Assembly: GCF_001953865.1 (NCBI RefSeq)
Contig: NZ_MQUQ01000017.1
Coordinates: forward strand, 62,001 to 126,000
Length of the DNA stretch: 64,000 nt
Direction: 5' to 3'
Origin: Amycolatopsis coloradensis
GTDB taxonomy: Bacteria > Actinomycetota > Actinomycetes > Mycobacteriales > Pseudonocardiaceae
Below, one piece after another: positions 15,626 through 24,339 of the stretch. Position 1 is the stretch's first letter; every line of letters begins with the position of its first letter. The notes below the pieces were generated by a model that searched no databases, was not told the origin of the DNA, and saw nothing but the letters and a program-made list of their open reading frames with translations. The position numbers and the translations under genes are program-made.

Positions 15626-16603
15626 ATGGCGGCGGGGAGCGCTATCACGGACGAGGACGACCGGCCGCGTACGGCGTTCGCCACCGCGTTGCGGTCGGCC
15701 ATCGCGACCAGCGGGCTGAGTCTCGACCGCATCCAGGCCCGGCTCCTGGCGCGCGGCGCGTCGGTCAGTGTCACCGCGTTGAGTTACTGGCAATCGGGTA
15801 AACGGCAGCCGGAACGGCAGAGTTCACTGTCCGCGGTCCGGGTCCTCGAGGAGGTGCTGGCGATTCCCGCCGGTTCCCTGCTCAGCCTGCTGCCACCGCC
15901 TCGGCCGCGCGGGGCGTCGTCACGCCGCGGCCGCGCCACCACCGAACAACCCCTGACCTTCCCGCTCGAAGCACTCCAGGCATTGCTGGACAAGGTCGGC
16001 GCTCCCCACGCGCTCGAACGACACCATCAGCTGAAACTGGTCGGCCTGCACGACCTGTGCGAGATCGCCGCGGACGGCGGACAGCGCGCGGTGACCGCGC
16101 GGGTGGTGTTCCAGGCGGGCGCGGACGGACAGGACCGCTGGCTGCTGGTCTACGCCCAAGGTGACCCCGAGGCGGGACCGCCGGTGCTGAACACCCTGCG
16201 GAACTGCCACGTCGGCCGCGCCGAGGTCGACGACGAGCACGGGCTCACGGTGGCCGAACTGCTCTTCGACCGGCCCATCGACCGCGGCGAGACGCACTTG
16301 ATCGAGTACTCGCTGACGAACCCGGGACCGCCGTATCCGGAATGCCGGAACACGCATTACCGCGAGTTCCGGCGGCCGGTGCGGGAGTACCTGCTGGAGG
16401 TCCGGTTCGACCCGGACACCATCCCGGCGAAGTGCCGGCAATACAGCGCACAGGGGCCCTCGGCGGGGGCGAGTACCCCGGACCTGCGGCAAGGGACGTC
16501 GCCCTTGGACCGCCGTGACCTGAAGCTCGACCAGAACAACGGCGTCCACGCCGTCGCGCTCGACTTCGGTCCCGGGGTCTTCGGCATCGACTGGGAGTAC
16601 TAG
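15626..16603 (+). CDS. HTH (XRE-like) DNA-binding protein
   Basis: A 325-aa protein with an N-terminal helix-turn-helix (about residues 17-75: LRSAIATSGLSLDRIQARL, VSVTALSYWQSGKRQPER), as in Streptomyces-type XRE regulators that choose between repertoire genes by life cycle. The remaining about 230 residues show no domain I recognise. It starts 262 bp from the divergent protease start. A TGATAA/TTATCA pair 14 bp apart (15554-15579) lies just upstream of its start. Its stop overlaps the convergent acyl-CoA synthetase stop by 4 bp. Confidence 0.75.
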   Translation: MAAGSAITDEDDRPRTAFATALRSAIATSGLSLDRIQARLLARGASVSVTALSYWQSGKRQPERQSSLSAVRVLEEVLAIPAGSLLSLLPPPRPRGASSRRGRATTEQPLTFPLEALQALLDKVGAPHALERHHQLKLVGLHDLCEIAADGGQRAVTARVVFQAGADGQDRWLLVYAQGDPEAGPPVLNTLRNCHVGRAEVDDEHGLTVAELLFDRPIDRGETHLIEYSLTNPGPPYPECRNTHYREFRRPVREYLLEVRFDPDTIPAKCRQYSAQGPSAGASTPDLRQGTSPLDRRDLKLDQNNGVHAVALDFGPGVFGIDWEY

Positions 16604-18234
16604 TGCAGCTTGTTGCGCAGCACCTTCCCGGTCGCGTTGCGCGGTAGCTCGTCGAGGAACTCCACGTCGCGCGGCACCTTGTACCGGGCGAGGTTCGCCT
16701 TGACGTACTCGCGCACGCCGTCGACGTCCAGATCCGACTTCTCGGCACGCACGACGAACGCCTTCAGCCGCTGCCCGAACTCGGGGTCGTTGACGCCGAC
16801 GACCGCCGCCTCGATCACGTCCTCGCGTTCGACCAGGAGGTTCTCCACCTCGATCGGAAAGACGTTCTCGCCGCCGGAGACGATCATCTCGTCGTCGCGG
16901 CCGTCGATGAACAGCAAACCGTCCTCATCGAAGTGGCCGACGTCGCCGCTGGAGAGCAACCCGTCGATGATCTCCTTGTGCCGCCCGTCGGTGTAGCCCT
17001 GGAAGCTCAGCCCGCTGCCGACGAACACCCTGCCGGTGACATGCGGCTCGGTGATCCTGCCGCCCTTCTCGTCGTACAGCGCGACCTTGCAGCCGACCGG
17101 CGCGCGGCCGACGGTGCCCGGTGCCTTGCGCCAGTCCTCGGGCGTCGCGACCGTCGCGACCGCGACCTCGGTCGAGCCGTAGAGGTTGTGAACGACGTCG
17201 CCGAACGCGGCGGTCGCACGGTTCCCGAGGTCCGGGGACAGCGCGGAGCCGGCGACGAAGATGATCCGCAGGCACGAGGTGTCGTATTTGGCGCGGATCT
17301 CTTCGGGCAGGTCGACGATCCGCTGGAGCATCGTCGGCACGAGGACCAGCGTGGTGCAGCGGTTCTCCGCGACGCCGCGCAACGTCTCCTCCGGGACGAA
17401 CTTGCGCCGCATGACGACCTTCGAGCCGAGCGCGAAGGACAGGATGAACTGTGACAACCCGGTGCCGTGGAACAGCGGCGCGCCCATGTAGGTCGCCTCG
17501 CCGGTCCGCAGCGGGATGCGGTCCAGGAACTGCGCCGACGCGAGCGCGGAGGTGTGCGGCCGCGGCGCGCCCTTCGGTGTCCCGGTGGTCCCGCTGGTCA
17601 GGAGGATGAAGCCGCCCGGTTTCGCGGGCGCGGGCCACGGGCGGTCGTCGGTGCTGGCCACCAGTTCGGTGACGATCGGGATGTCCTGCGAGCGCGCGGT
17701 GTCCGGATCGACCCACGCGAGGTAGTGGTCGACGTCGCCCTCGACCGCGTCCAGCAGGTCGGTGAATTCCTGGTCGTACACGAGCGCGGTGACGCCTTCG
17801 CGCTTCGCGACGTCCGCGAGCTGCGGTTTGGCGAACCCGGTGTTCATCAGCAGCAGCTTCGCGCCGAGTTTGCCGGAGGCGAGCATCGTCAGCACGAGAC
17901 CGCGGTGGTCGCGGCACAGCGCGGCGATCACCGAACCCGGGCCGAGCCCGCGTTCGGCCCAGGCCCTGGCCAGCGCGTTCGACTGGGTGTCGAGCTGTTT
18001 GAAGGTCAGCGGCCCGAGCTCGTCGATGATGCCGGTCGCGGCCGGGTCCCGGCGGGCGGCGATCATGGTTGCGCCGGCGAACGGGCCCCACTTCCGCACC
18101 ATGACCAGCGAACGCAGCCCCTCGTCGACCCGGGGGATCGGGAGCAGGCCCGCTTGGCGCATCACGTCGATGCTGCGCACGGTCTCGGTCACCTTGTCCG
18201 CCACCAGGGTGGCGAGGCCGGTGGGGTTTCTCAT
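16600..18234 (-). CDS. Long-chain-type acyl-CoA synthetase
   Basis: A 544-aa AMP-dependent acyl-CoA/aryl-CoA synthetase, close in layout to mycobacterial FadD2. Motifs: LLTSGTTGTPKGAPRPH, NLYGSTEVAVATVA, SGDVGHFDEDGLLFIDGRDD, SGGENVFPIEVE and the terminal catalytic Lys in RNATGKVLRNKL. It would activate a fatty or other carboxylic acid with ATP and CoA. The ATG at 18234 is chosen because GGAGGT lies 8 bp before it; a longer start at 18270 is unlikely. It stands alone between convergent and divergent neighbours. Confidence 0.9.
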   Translation of the reverse strand: MRNPTGLATLVADKVTETVRSIDVMRQAGLLPIPRVDEGLRSLVMVRKWGPFAGATMIAARRDPAATGIIDELGPLTFKQLDTQSNALARAWAERGLGPGSVIAALCRDHRGLVLTMLASGKLGAKLLLMNTGFAKPQLADVAKREGVTALVYDQEFTDLLDAVEGDVDHYLAWVDPDTARSQDIPIVTELVASTDDRPWPAPAKPGGFILLTSGTTGTPKGAPRPHTSALASAQFLDRIPLRTGEATYMGAPLFHGTGLSQFILSFALGSKVVMRRKFVPEETLRGVAENRCTTLVLVPTMLQRIVDLPEEIRAKYDTSCLRIIFVAGSALSPDLGNRATAAFGDVVHNLYGSTEVAVATVATPEDWRKAPGTVGRAPVGCKVALYDEKGGRITEPHVTGRVFVGSGLSFQGYTDGRHKEIIDGLLSSGDVGHFDEDGLLFIDGRDDEMIVSGGENVFPIEVENLLVEREDVIEAAVVGVNDPEFGQRLKAFVVRAEKSDLDVDGVREYVKANLARYKVPRDVEFLDELPRNATGKVLRNKLH

Positions 18235-18438
18235 CCGGGCACCTCCGTTGCTGCTGCGGCGAGACCCCATGCCGCCGTCGTTCGCGTACCGGCGGTATGG
18301 GGTTGCTACTCGACAGTAGCCGACCGATCGCGCACGCGCACTAGCCCGCCCCGCCCCACCACCACCCTTAACGGACAGCTGCGCTGGCAGCTACACCTAG
18401 GTGACAGAAATGTCGTAGGGAACTAGCACAATGGCAAC

Positions 18439-20136
18439 GTGCAGGCGATCGCAGGTCAAGAGGAAGACGACGACTTCGCGATCGCGTTTTCCGGTGAAAC
18501 GCTGCGGGGCCTCAAGTTTGCGGAGTTCGTCCACGAAGTGCGGCGCCTGGAGGCGGAACACGCGCCACGCTGGGTGTTCCCGTCGGTCGAGCGGGCGTAC
18601 CCGGCGTTGATCAAGGCAGGCGTCCGGGTACGGCGGTGTCATGACCTGGCGCTGACCGAGGGGCTGCTGCTGGCCCACGAGGGCCGCCCGCAGGAGTCTC
18701 GGAGCCTGCACGGCGCACTGGCCAGGGCGAACGGGCAGGAGGCGCCCGCCGACGAGCCGCCGCCGTGGGCCGAAGACGACCAGCCGACGCTGTTCGAGAC
18801 ACGCGGCCCGCGGTTGCCCGCCGGGGTCACCGTCGTCGAGGCCGCTCGCCGCGTGCTGGCCGAGCAGGAGAAGCGGGTCGCGCTCGCCGAACATCCGGAG
18901 CGGCTTCGGCTGCTCTTCGCGGCGGAGTCGGCAAGCGCGCTGGCGGCCGCGGAAATGTCGGCCGACGGGCTGCCGTGGCGGGCCGACCTGCACCTCGAAC
19001 TGCTCGCCGACCAGCTCGGGCCGCGCGTCCCGGCCGGGCAGCGGCCGAAACGGCTGGTCGAGCTGGCGGCGAAGATCAGCGACGCGTTCGGCGGACGTCC
19101 GGTCAACCCGGACGCTCCGGCCAGCGTGGTCCGGGCACTGGGGCGGGAGGGTATCGAGGTCACGTCGGCCAGGAAGTACCTGCTGCGCGACATCGACCAT
19201 CCCGCCGTCCCGCCACTGCTGGAGTACAAGGAACTCGCGCGGCTGCATTCGGCCAACGGCTGGACCTGGCTCGACGAATGGGTGCACGACGGCCGGTTCC
19301 GCCCGCACTACATCGTCGGCGGGGTCGTTTCGGGCCGCTGGGCCAGCCGCGGCGGGGGCGCGTTGCAGATCCCGAAGGTGCTCCGGACCTGCGTCCGCGC
19401 CGATCCGGGCTGGAAACTGGTGGTCGCCGACGCCGCGCAACTGGAGCCGCGGGTGCTGACAGCGTTGTCCGGGGACCGCGAACTGGCCGAAGTCGCCGCG
19501 GCCACGGATCTGTACGCGAGCCTCGCCGAGGCGATGTTCTCCGGGGTGCGCCGCGTGCCGGTGCCCGCCTGGGACGACAGGGACGATCGCGACCGGGCGA
19601 AGATCGCGATGCTGTCGGCGATGTACGGCGGCACGTCCGGCGAGGCCGGGCCGTTGCTGTCGTTGCTGCGGAACAGGTTCCCGGACGCGGTGTCCTATGT
19701 GGAGCGTGCCGCGCAGGCAGGGGAACGCGGCGAGCGCGTCCGCTCCCGACTGGGCCGGACCTCACCCGCGCCGTCGGAGGCCTGGCGCGCGCTGACCGGC
19801 GGCTTCACCGAAGACGAAGCGGCCGAGACGAAGGCGCGTCAGGCGTCGCGCGGCTGGGGCCGGTTCACCCGGAACTTCGTCGTGCAGGCGAGCGCGGCGG
19901 ATATGACCGCCGTCCTGCTGGCGACCCTGCGCGGCAAGCTCCCCTCCCCCGCCCACCTGGTGTTCTTCCAGCACGACGAGGTACTGGTGCACACCCCGGC
20001 CGAGTTCGCCGACGAGGTCTCACAGTCCATTGTGGACAGCATGGCGGAGGCGGCGCGGATGCTCTTCGGCGCCGCCTGCCCGGTCCGTTTCCCCCTGCAC
20101 ATCGCCGCCGTGGACACCTACGCCGACGCCAAGTGA
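18439..20136 (+). CDS. Stand-alone family A DNA polymerase with vestigial exonuclease-like N-terminus
   Basis: A 565-aa protein of the actinobacterial 'bifunctional 3'-5' exonuclease/DNA polymerase' group, about 60% of the length of PolA. It lacks the 5' nuclease domain. The polymerase core is intact: motif A VVADAAQLEPRVLTALSGD, motif B RDRAKIAMLSAMYGGTSGEAG (Lys, Tyr, Gly) and motif C FFQHDEVLVHTP. The N-terminal about 180 residues show only a weak, acid-poor exonuclease-like region. It starts with GTG at 18439. Probably a repair or lesion-bypass polymerase besides the main PolA. Confidence 0.85.
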   Translation: MQAIAGQEEDDDFAIAFSGETLRGLKFAEFVHEVRRLEAEHAPRWVFPSVERAYPALIKAGVRVRRCHDLALTEGLLLAHEGRPQESRSLHGALARANGQEAPADEPPPWAEDDQPTLFETRGPRLPAGVTVVEAARRVLAEQEKRVALAEHPERLRLLFAAESASALAAAEMSADGLPWRADLHLELLADQLGPRVPAGQRPKRLVELAAKISDAFGGRPVNPDAPASVVRALGREGIEVTSARKYLLRDIDHPAVPPLLEYKELARLHSANGWTWLDEWVHDGRFRPHYIVGGVVSGRWASRGGGALQIPKVLRTCVRADPGWKLVVADAAQLEPRVLTALSGDRELAEVAAATDLYASLAEAMFSGVRRVPVPAWDDRDDRDRAKIAMLSAMYGGTSGEAGPLLSLLRNRFPDAVSYVERAAQAGERGERVRSRLGRTSPAPSEAWRALTGGFTEDEAAETKARQASRGWGRFTRNFVVQASAADMTAVLLATLRGKLPSPAHLVFFQHDEVLVHTPAEFADEVSQSIVDSMAEAARMLFGAACPVRFPLHIAAVDTYADAK

Positions 20137-20146
20137 GTTCGCCGCC

Positions 20147-20304
20147 CAATCACGCGTGTCGCGCCTTCAATCACGCGAGTGCGCCGCCCAATCACAAGAG
20201 TCCCGCCGCCCGTCACGGTGGGCCAACAACACGCGTGATTGAGCGGCGATCACGCGTGATTGAAGGCGCAACACACGTGATCAGAGGCGCAACACGCGTG
20301 ATTG
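20147..20304. repeat. Inverted array of CAATCACGCG(T/A)G repeats
   Basis: Three forward copies (20147-20158, 20168-20179, 20189-20200) are followed by four reversed copies (near 20230, 20251, 20274, 20293), several with the flank CGCCTTC. Spacing is about 21 bp. The array fills the gap between the polymerase gene and the convergent hrpA, where it could fold into alternative hairpins and end transcription from both sides. Related copies are at 53487 and weaker ones at 30192, 56290 and 42000. Confidence 0.7.
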
Positions 20305-20319
20305 AAGGCGGAACTCGGG

Positions 20320-23300
20320 TCAGGTGGCGGCGTCGTCCAGGGCCTTGATGACGCGCTTCAGCGAGACGGGGTGGGCGGTACCGAGGGTCTGGGCGAAGAA
20401 GCTCACCCGCAGTTCCTCGATCATCCACCGGATCTCCCGCAGGGCGGGGGAACTCGTCCCTGGCGGCTGGGCGTCGAGCGCGGCCTGGTACTCGTTGCGA
20501 AGCCAGGCGACGTCGCCGGTGCGCTGAATGTCGCGGGTCGGCTCGGTCGGGAGTTTCTCCAGCCGCCGTTCGATCCCCCGCAGGTACCGGACGACGTGCT
20601 TCAGCCTGTCCTGCCCGGTTTCGGTGACGAAACCCTTGTGCACCAACCCGTCCAGCTGTGTCCGGATATCCGCGAGCGAATCCGCCGGGCCACGGGTGTC
20701 GGCCAGCCGCGTTTCGACGTCGTTCGCCGCGCGCAGGATCTTCTCGACATTGGTCAGCACGTCGAGCACTCCGGCGTTCAACCCGGCGCGCACCTTTTCC
20801 CGCAGGACGGCGAAACCGGCCTCGTCCCAGCTCGGGCCACCGTTGTCGGCCACGAGTTTGTCGACAGCGCAGTCGACGCAGTCTTCGAGCAGTGCCGCCA
20901 CCGAGCCGTGCGGATTGCGGTTCAGCACGAGCTTCGACGAATTGCCGAGGTTGCGGGTGATGAACTTCATCGGCGACGGCAGGTTCAGCCGCAGCATCCG
21001 CCGCGTGCCGGCCCACATCGACTGTTCCTGCTGCCCCGGCGTGTCCAGCAGCCGCACCGCGACCGTGCCGCCCTCGTCGACCAGCGCCGGATACGCCTTG
21101 ACGTCGTGCCCGCGCTGCTTGCTCGCGAACACCTTCGGCAGCTCGCCGAACGCGGGCGTCGTCAGGCCCTGGCGCTCGATGCTGTCGGCGGCCTTGGAGA
21201 TCGTCGCGCGCACCTGGCCGCTCAAGTCCCGTTTGAGCGCCTCGATGTCCTTGCCCTCGGACACCTTCTTACCGCGGACGTCGACCACGCGGAAGGTCAT
21301 CTTCAGATGCTCGGGTACCGCGGACAGCTGCCAGGCGTCGTCGGGGATGACCACCCCGCGCAGCGCTTCCAGCTCGTCCGCGACGGCGTGCGGCAGCGGC
21401 CCGTCGGCCGGGCCGACCCGCGACAACACCAGCTTGGCGTGATCGGGGGCCGGCACGAAGTTGCGCCGGATCGCCTTGGGCAGCGACTTGATCAGCTGCG
21501 TCACCAGTTCTTCGCGCAGGCCGGGGACCTGCCAGTCGAAGCCGTCGGGGGTGACCTGGTTCAGCACCGGCAGCGGGATGTGCACGGTGACGCCGTCGGC
21601 GTCCGCGCCCGGTTCGAACTGGTACGTGAGTTTGAAGGTCTGGCTGCCCTGGGTCCAGAAATCGGGATAGTCGGCCTCGCGCACGCCGCCCGCGGTCTCG
21701 TTGATGAGCATTGTCTTCTCGAAGCTCAGCAGATCGGGCTCGGTGTGCCGCGCCTTCTTCCACCAACTGTCGAAATGCCGCGCGGAGACGACGTCGGCCG
21801 GGACGCGCTGGTCGTAGAATTCGAACAGCGTCTCGTCGTCGACCAGGATGTCGCGGCGGCGGGCCCGGTTCTCCAGGTCCTCGACCTCGTCGAGCAGCGC
21901 GCGGTTCTCGCGGAAGAAGTGGTGCCGGGTCTCCCAGTCACCCTCGACCAGCGCGTGCCGGATGAACAGTTCGCGACTCATCTCCGGGTCGATGCGGCCG
22001 TAGTTGACGCGGCGGTCGGCGACCAGCGGGACGCCGTACAGCGTCACCTTCTCCAGGGCCATCACCGCGCCCTGCTTGCGTTCCCAGTGCGGCTCGGAGT
22101 AGTTCCGCTTCACCACGTGCTCGGCGAGCGGCTCGACCCATTCCGGCTCGATCCGCGCGTTGACCCGGCCCCACAGACGTGAGGTCTCGACCAATTCGGC
22201 CGACATCACGAACCGCGGCTGCTTCTTGAACAGCGCCGACCCCGGGAACACCGAGAACCGCGCCCCGCGCGCGCCGAGGTAGTCCCCCTTGGCCGGATCC
22301 TTGAGCCCCACATGCGACAGCAGCCCGGCGATCAGCGACGTGTGCACCCGTTGCGGATCGGCCGGGCCGGAGGTGTTGAGGGTGATGCCGAGCGGTTTGG
22401 CGAGCTGACGCAGCTGGCTGAAGATGTCCTGCCATTCGCGAATGCGCAGGTAGTTCAGGTACTCGTTGCGGCACAACCGGCGGAACTGGTTGGTGGACAA
22501 CGCCTTCTGCTGCTCGCTGACGTACTCCCACAGGTTCAGGTAAGCCAGGAAGTCGGACGTCTTGTCGGCGAACCGCGCGTGCTGCTCGTCCGCCGCCTGC
22601 TGCTTTTCCGCCGGCCGCTCACGCGGGTCCTGAATGGACAGTGCGGCGGCAATGATCATCACTTCGCGCACACAGCCGTTGCGCGAGGCCTCCAGCACCA
22701 TCCGTGCCATCCGCGGGTCGACCGGGAGCAGCGCGAGTTTGCGGCCGGTTTCGGTGAGCTTCTTGCCGTCGGTCATCTCGAAAGCGCCGAGTTCCTGGAG
22801 CAACTGGACGCCGTCGGTGATCTGACGGCGGTCCGGCGGCTCCACGAACGGGAACGCCGCGATGTCGCCGAGGCCGAGTGAGGTCATCTGCAGGATGACC
22901 GACGCGAGGTTGGTCCGCAGGATCTCCGGATCGGTGAACTCGGGCCGCGCGTCGAAGTCGTCTTCGGAGTACAGCCGGACGCAGATACCGTCCGAGGTCC
23001 GGCCGCAGCGGCCCTTGCGCTGGTTCGCCGACGCCTGCGAGACCGGCTCGATCGGCAGGCGCTGGACCTTGGTGCGGTGGCTGTAACGCGAGATCCGCGC
23101 GGTGCCGGGATCCACGACGTACTTGATGCCCGGCACGGTCAGCGAAGTCTCGGCGACGTTGGTGGCGAGCACGACGCGGCGCCCGGTGTGCCGCTGGAAC
23201 ACGCGATGCTGGTCCGACGACGAGAGCCGGGCGTACAGCGGCAGGATCTCGGTGTCGCGCAGGTCTTGTTTGGACAAGGCGTCCGCGGTGTCGCGGATCT

Positions 23301-24201
23301 CCCGCTCCCCGGACAGGAACACCAGGATGTCGCCGGGTCCCTCGTGCTGGAGTTCGTCCACGGCGTCGCAGATGGCCTGCGTCTGGTCGCGATCGGAGTC
23401 GGCGTCCGGATCATCGGGGTCGATGATCGGCCGGTAGCGGACCTCGACCGGATACGTCCGGCCCGAGACCTCCACGATCGGAGCGTCATCGAAGTGCTTG
23501 GAGAACCGCTCCGGGTCGATGGTCGCCGAAGTGATGATCACCTTGAGGTCGGGGCGGCGCGGGAGGAGTTGTTTGACGTAGCCGAGGATGAAGTCGATGT
23601 TGAGGCTGCGCTCGTGTGCCTCGTCGATGATCAGCGTGTCGTACTGCCGCAGCATCCGGTCGGTCTGGATCTCGGCGAGCAGGATGCCGTCGGTCATCAG
23701 CTTGACCAGCGTGTCCTGACCGGAATGATCGGTGAAGCGCACCTTGTAGCCGACGGCCTCGCCGAGTTCGGTGTTCAGCTCGGAGGCGATCCGGTCGGCG
23801 ACCGTGCGCGCGGCCAGCCGTCTCGGCTGCGTGTGCCCGATCTGGCCCCGGACGCCGCGGCCGAGTTCGAGACAGATCTTCGGCAGCTGCGTCGTCTTCC
23901 CGGAACCGGTCTCACCGGCGACGATCACCACCTGGTGGTCGCGGATGGCGGCGGCGATCTCGTCCTTGCGCTGGCTGACGGGCAGCTCTTCGGGGTACGA
24001 GATCTTCGGGACGCCGTCGCGGCGGCGGGTGACCCGCAGTTCCGCGGCCTCGATGTCGGCCTCGATCTGCGCGGTGATCGACTCGGCGTTCCGCGCTTTC
24101 CGGGCGCCGTCGAGCCGGCGCCGGAGGCGGTGCTCGTCGCGCGACATGAGTTCGGGCAGGCGAGCGCGCAGGGCGCCGAGCGGGGAAGGTTGAGCAGTCA
24201 T
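20320..24201 (-). CDS. hrpA: ATP-dependent RNA helicase HrpA
   Basis: A 1293-aa DEAH-box helicase of HrpA size, acting on RNA or stalled ribosomes. Motifs in order: Walker A GETGSGKTTQLPK (about residue 97), Walker B DEAH in LIIDEAHERSLNID, SATID, then VVLATNVAETSLTVPG and QRKGRCGRTSDGICVRLY (motif VI), followed by HA2, OB-fold and the long DUF3418 C-terminal region. The ATG at 24201 (MTAQPSPLG) begins the conserved part; an ATG seven codons earlier, at 24222, is possible. It converges with the polymerase gene. Confidence 0.93.
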   Translation of the reverse strand: MTAQPSPLGALRARLPELMSRDEHRLRRRLDGARKARNAESITAQIEADIEAAELRVTRRRDGVPKISYPEELPVSQRKDEIAAAIRDHQVVIVAGETGSGKTTQLPKICLELGRGVRGQIGHTQPRRLAARTVADRIASELNTELGEAVGYKVRFTDHSGQDTLVKLMTDGILLAEIQTDRMLRQYDTLIIDEAHERSLNIDFILGYVKQLLPRRPDLKVIITSATIDPERFSKHFDDAPIVEVSGRTYPVEVRYRPIIDPDDPDADSDRDQTQAICDAVDELQHEGPGDILVFLSGEREIRDTADALSKQDLRDTEILPLYARLSSSDQHRVFQRHTGRRVVLATNVAETSLTVPGIKYVVDPGTARISRYSHRTKVQRLPIEPVSQASANQRKGRCGRTSDGICVRLYSEDDFDARPEFTDPEILRTNLASVILQMTSLGLGDIAAFPFVEPPDRRQITDGVQLLQELGAFEMTDGKKLTETGRKLALLPVDPRMARMVLEASRNGCVREVMIIAAALSIQDPRERPAEKQQAADEQHARFADKTSDFLAYLNLWEYVSEQQKALSTNQFRRLCRNEYLNYLRIREWQDIFSQLRQLAKPLGITLNTSGPADPQRVHTSLIAGLLSHVGLKDPAKGDYLGARGARFSVFPGSALFKKQPRFVMSAELVETSRLWGRVNARIEPEWVEPLAEHVVKRNYSEPHWERKQGAVMALEKVTLYGVPLVADRRVNYGRIDPEMSRELFIRHALVEGDWETRHHFFRENRALLDEVEDLENRARRRDILVDDETLFEFYDQRVPADVVSARHFDSWWKKARHTEPDLLSFEKTMLINETAGGVREADYPDFWTQGSQTFKLTYQFEPGADADGVTVHIPLPVLNQVTPDGFDWQVPGLREELVTQLIKSLPKAIRRNFVPAPDHAKLVLSRVGPADGPLPHAVADELEALRGVVIPDDAWQLSAVPEHLKMTFRVVDVRGKKVSEGKDIEALKRDLSGQVRATISKAADSIERQGLTTPAFGELPKVFASKQRGHDVKAYPALVDEGGTVAVRLLDTPGQQEQSMWAGTRRMLRLNLPSPMKFITRNLGNSSKLVLNRNPHGSVAALLEDCVDCAVDKLVADNGGPSWDEAGFAVLREKVRAGLNAGVLDVLTNVEKILRAANDVETRLADTRGPADSLADIRTQLDGLVHKGFVTETGQDRLKHVVRYLRGIERRLEKLPTEPTRDIQRTGDVAWLRNEYQAALDAQPPGTSSPALREIRWMIEELRVSFFAQTLGTAHPVSLKRVIKALDDAAT

Positions 24202-24266
24202 GACCCGCACCAGGATAGCCATGCGTGACGATCAGGGCCTCCGAATATCCCGCACGTCACCACCAC

Positions 24267-24339
24267 CCCCCGCGTTTCGTCCTCTAGTTGCGGTAGTTGG
24301 CACCACCAACTACCGCAACTAGAGGACGAAACGCGGGGG
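24267..24339. terminator. Perfect 34-bp palindrome, CCTCTAGTTGCGGTAGTT repeat family
   Basis: Arms 24267-24300 and 24306-24339 are exact reverse complements with a 5-nt loop. The right arm ends on the base before the stop triplet of the lactate monooxygenase gene, so it is a strong terminator for that operon. Other family copies are at 30270-30327, 53532-53556 and 63538-63591. Confidence 0.85.

Noticed and set aside
20147..20304. Possible CRISPR array
   Set aside because: Repeats are only 12 bp, differ in orientation, and have no unique spacers of constant length nor cas genes.
20302..22182. A 626-codon open frame on the plus strand
   Set aside because: Antisense shadow of hrpA; no family features.
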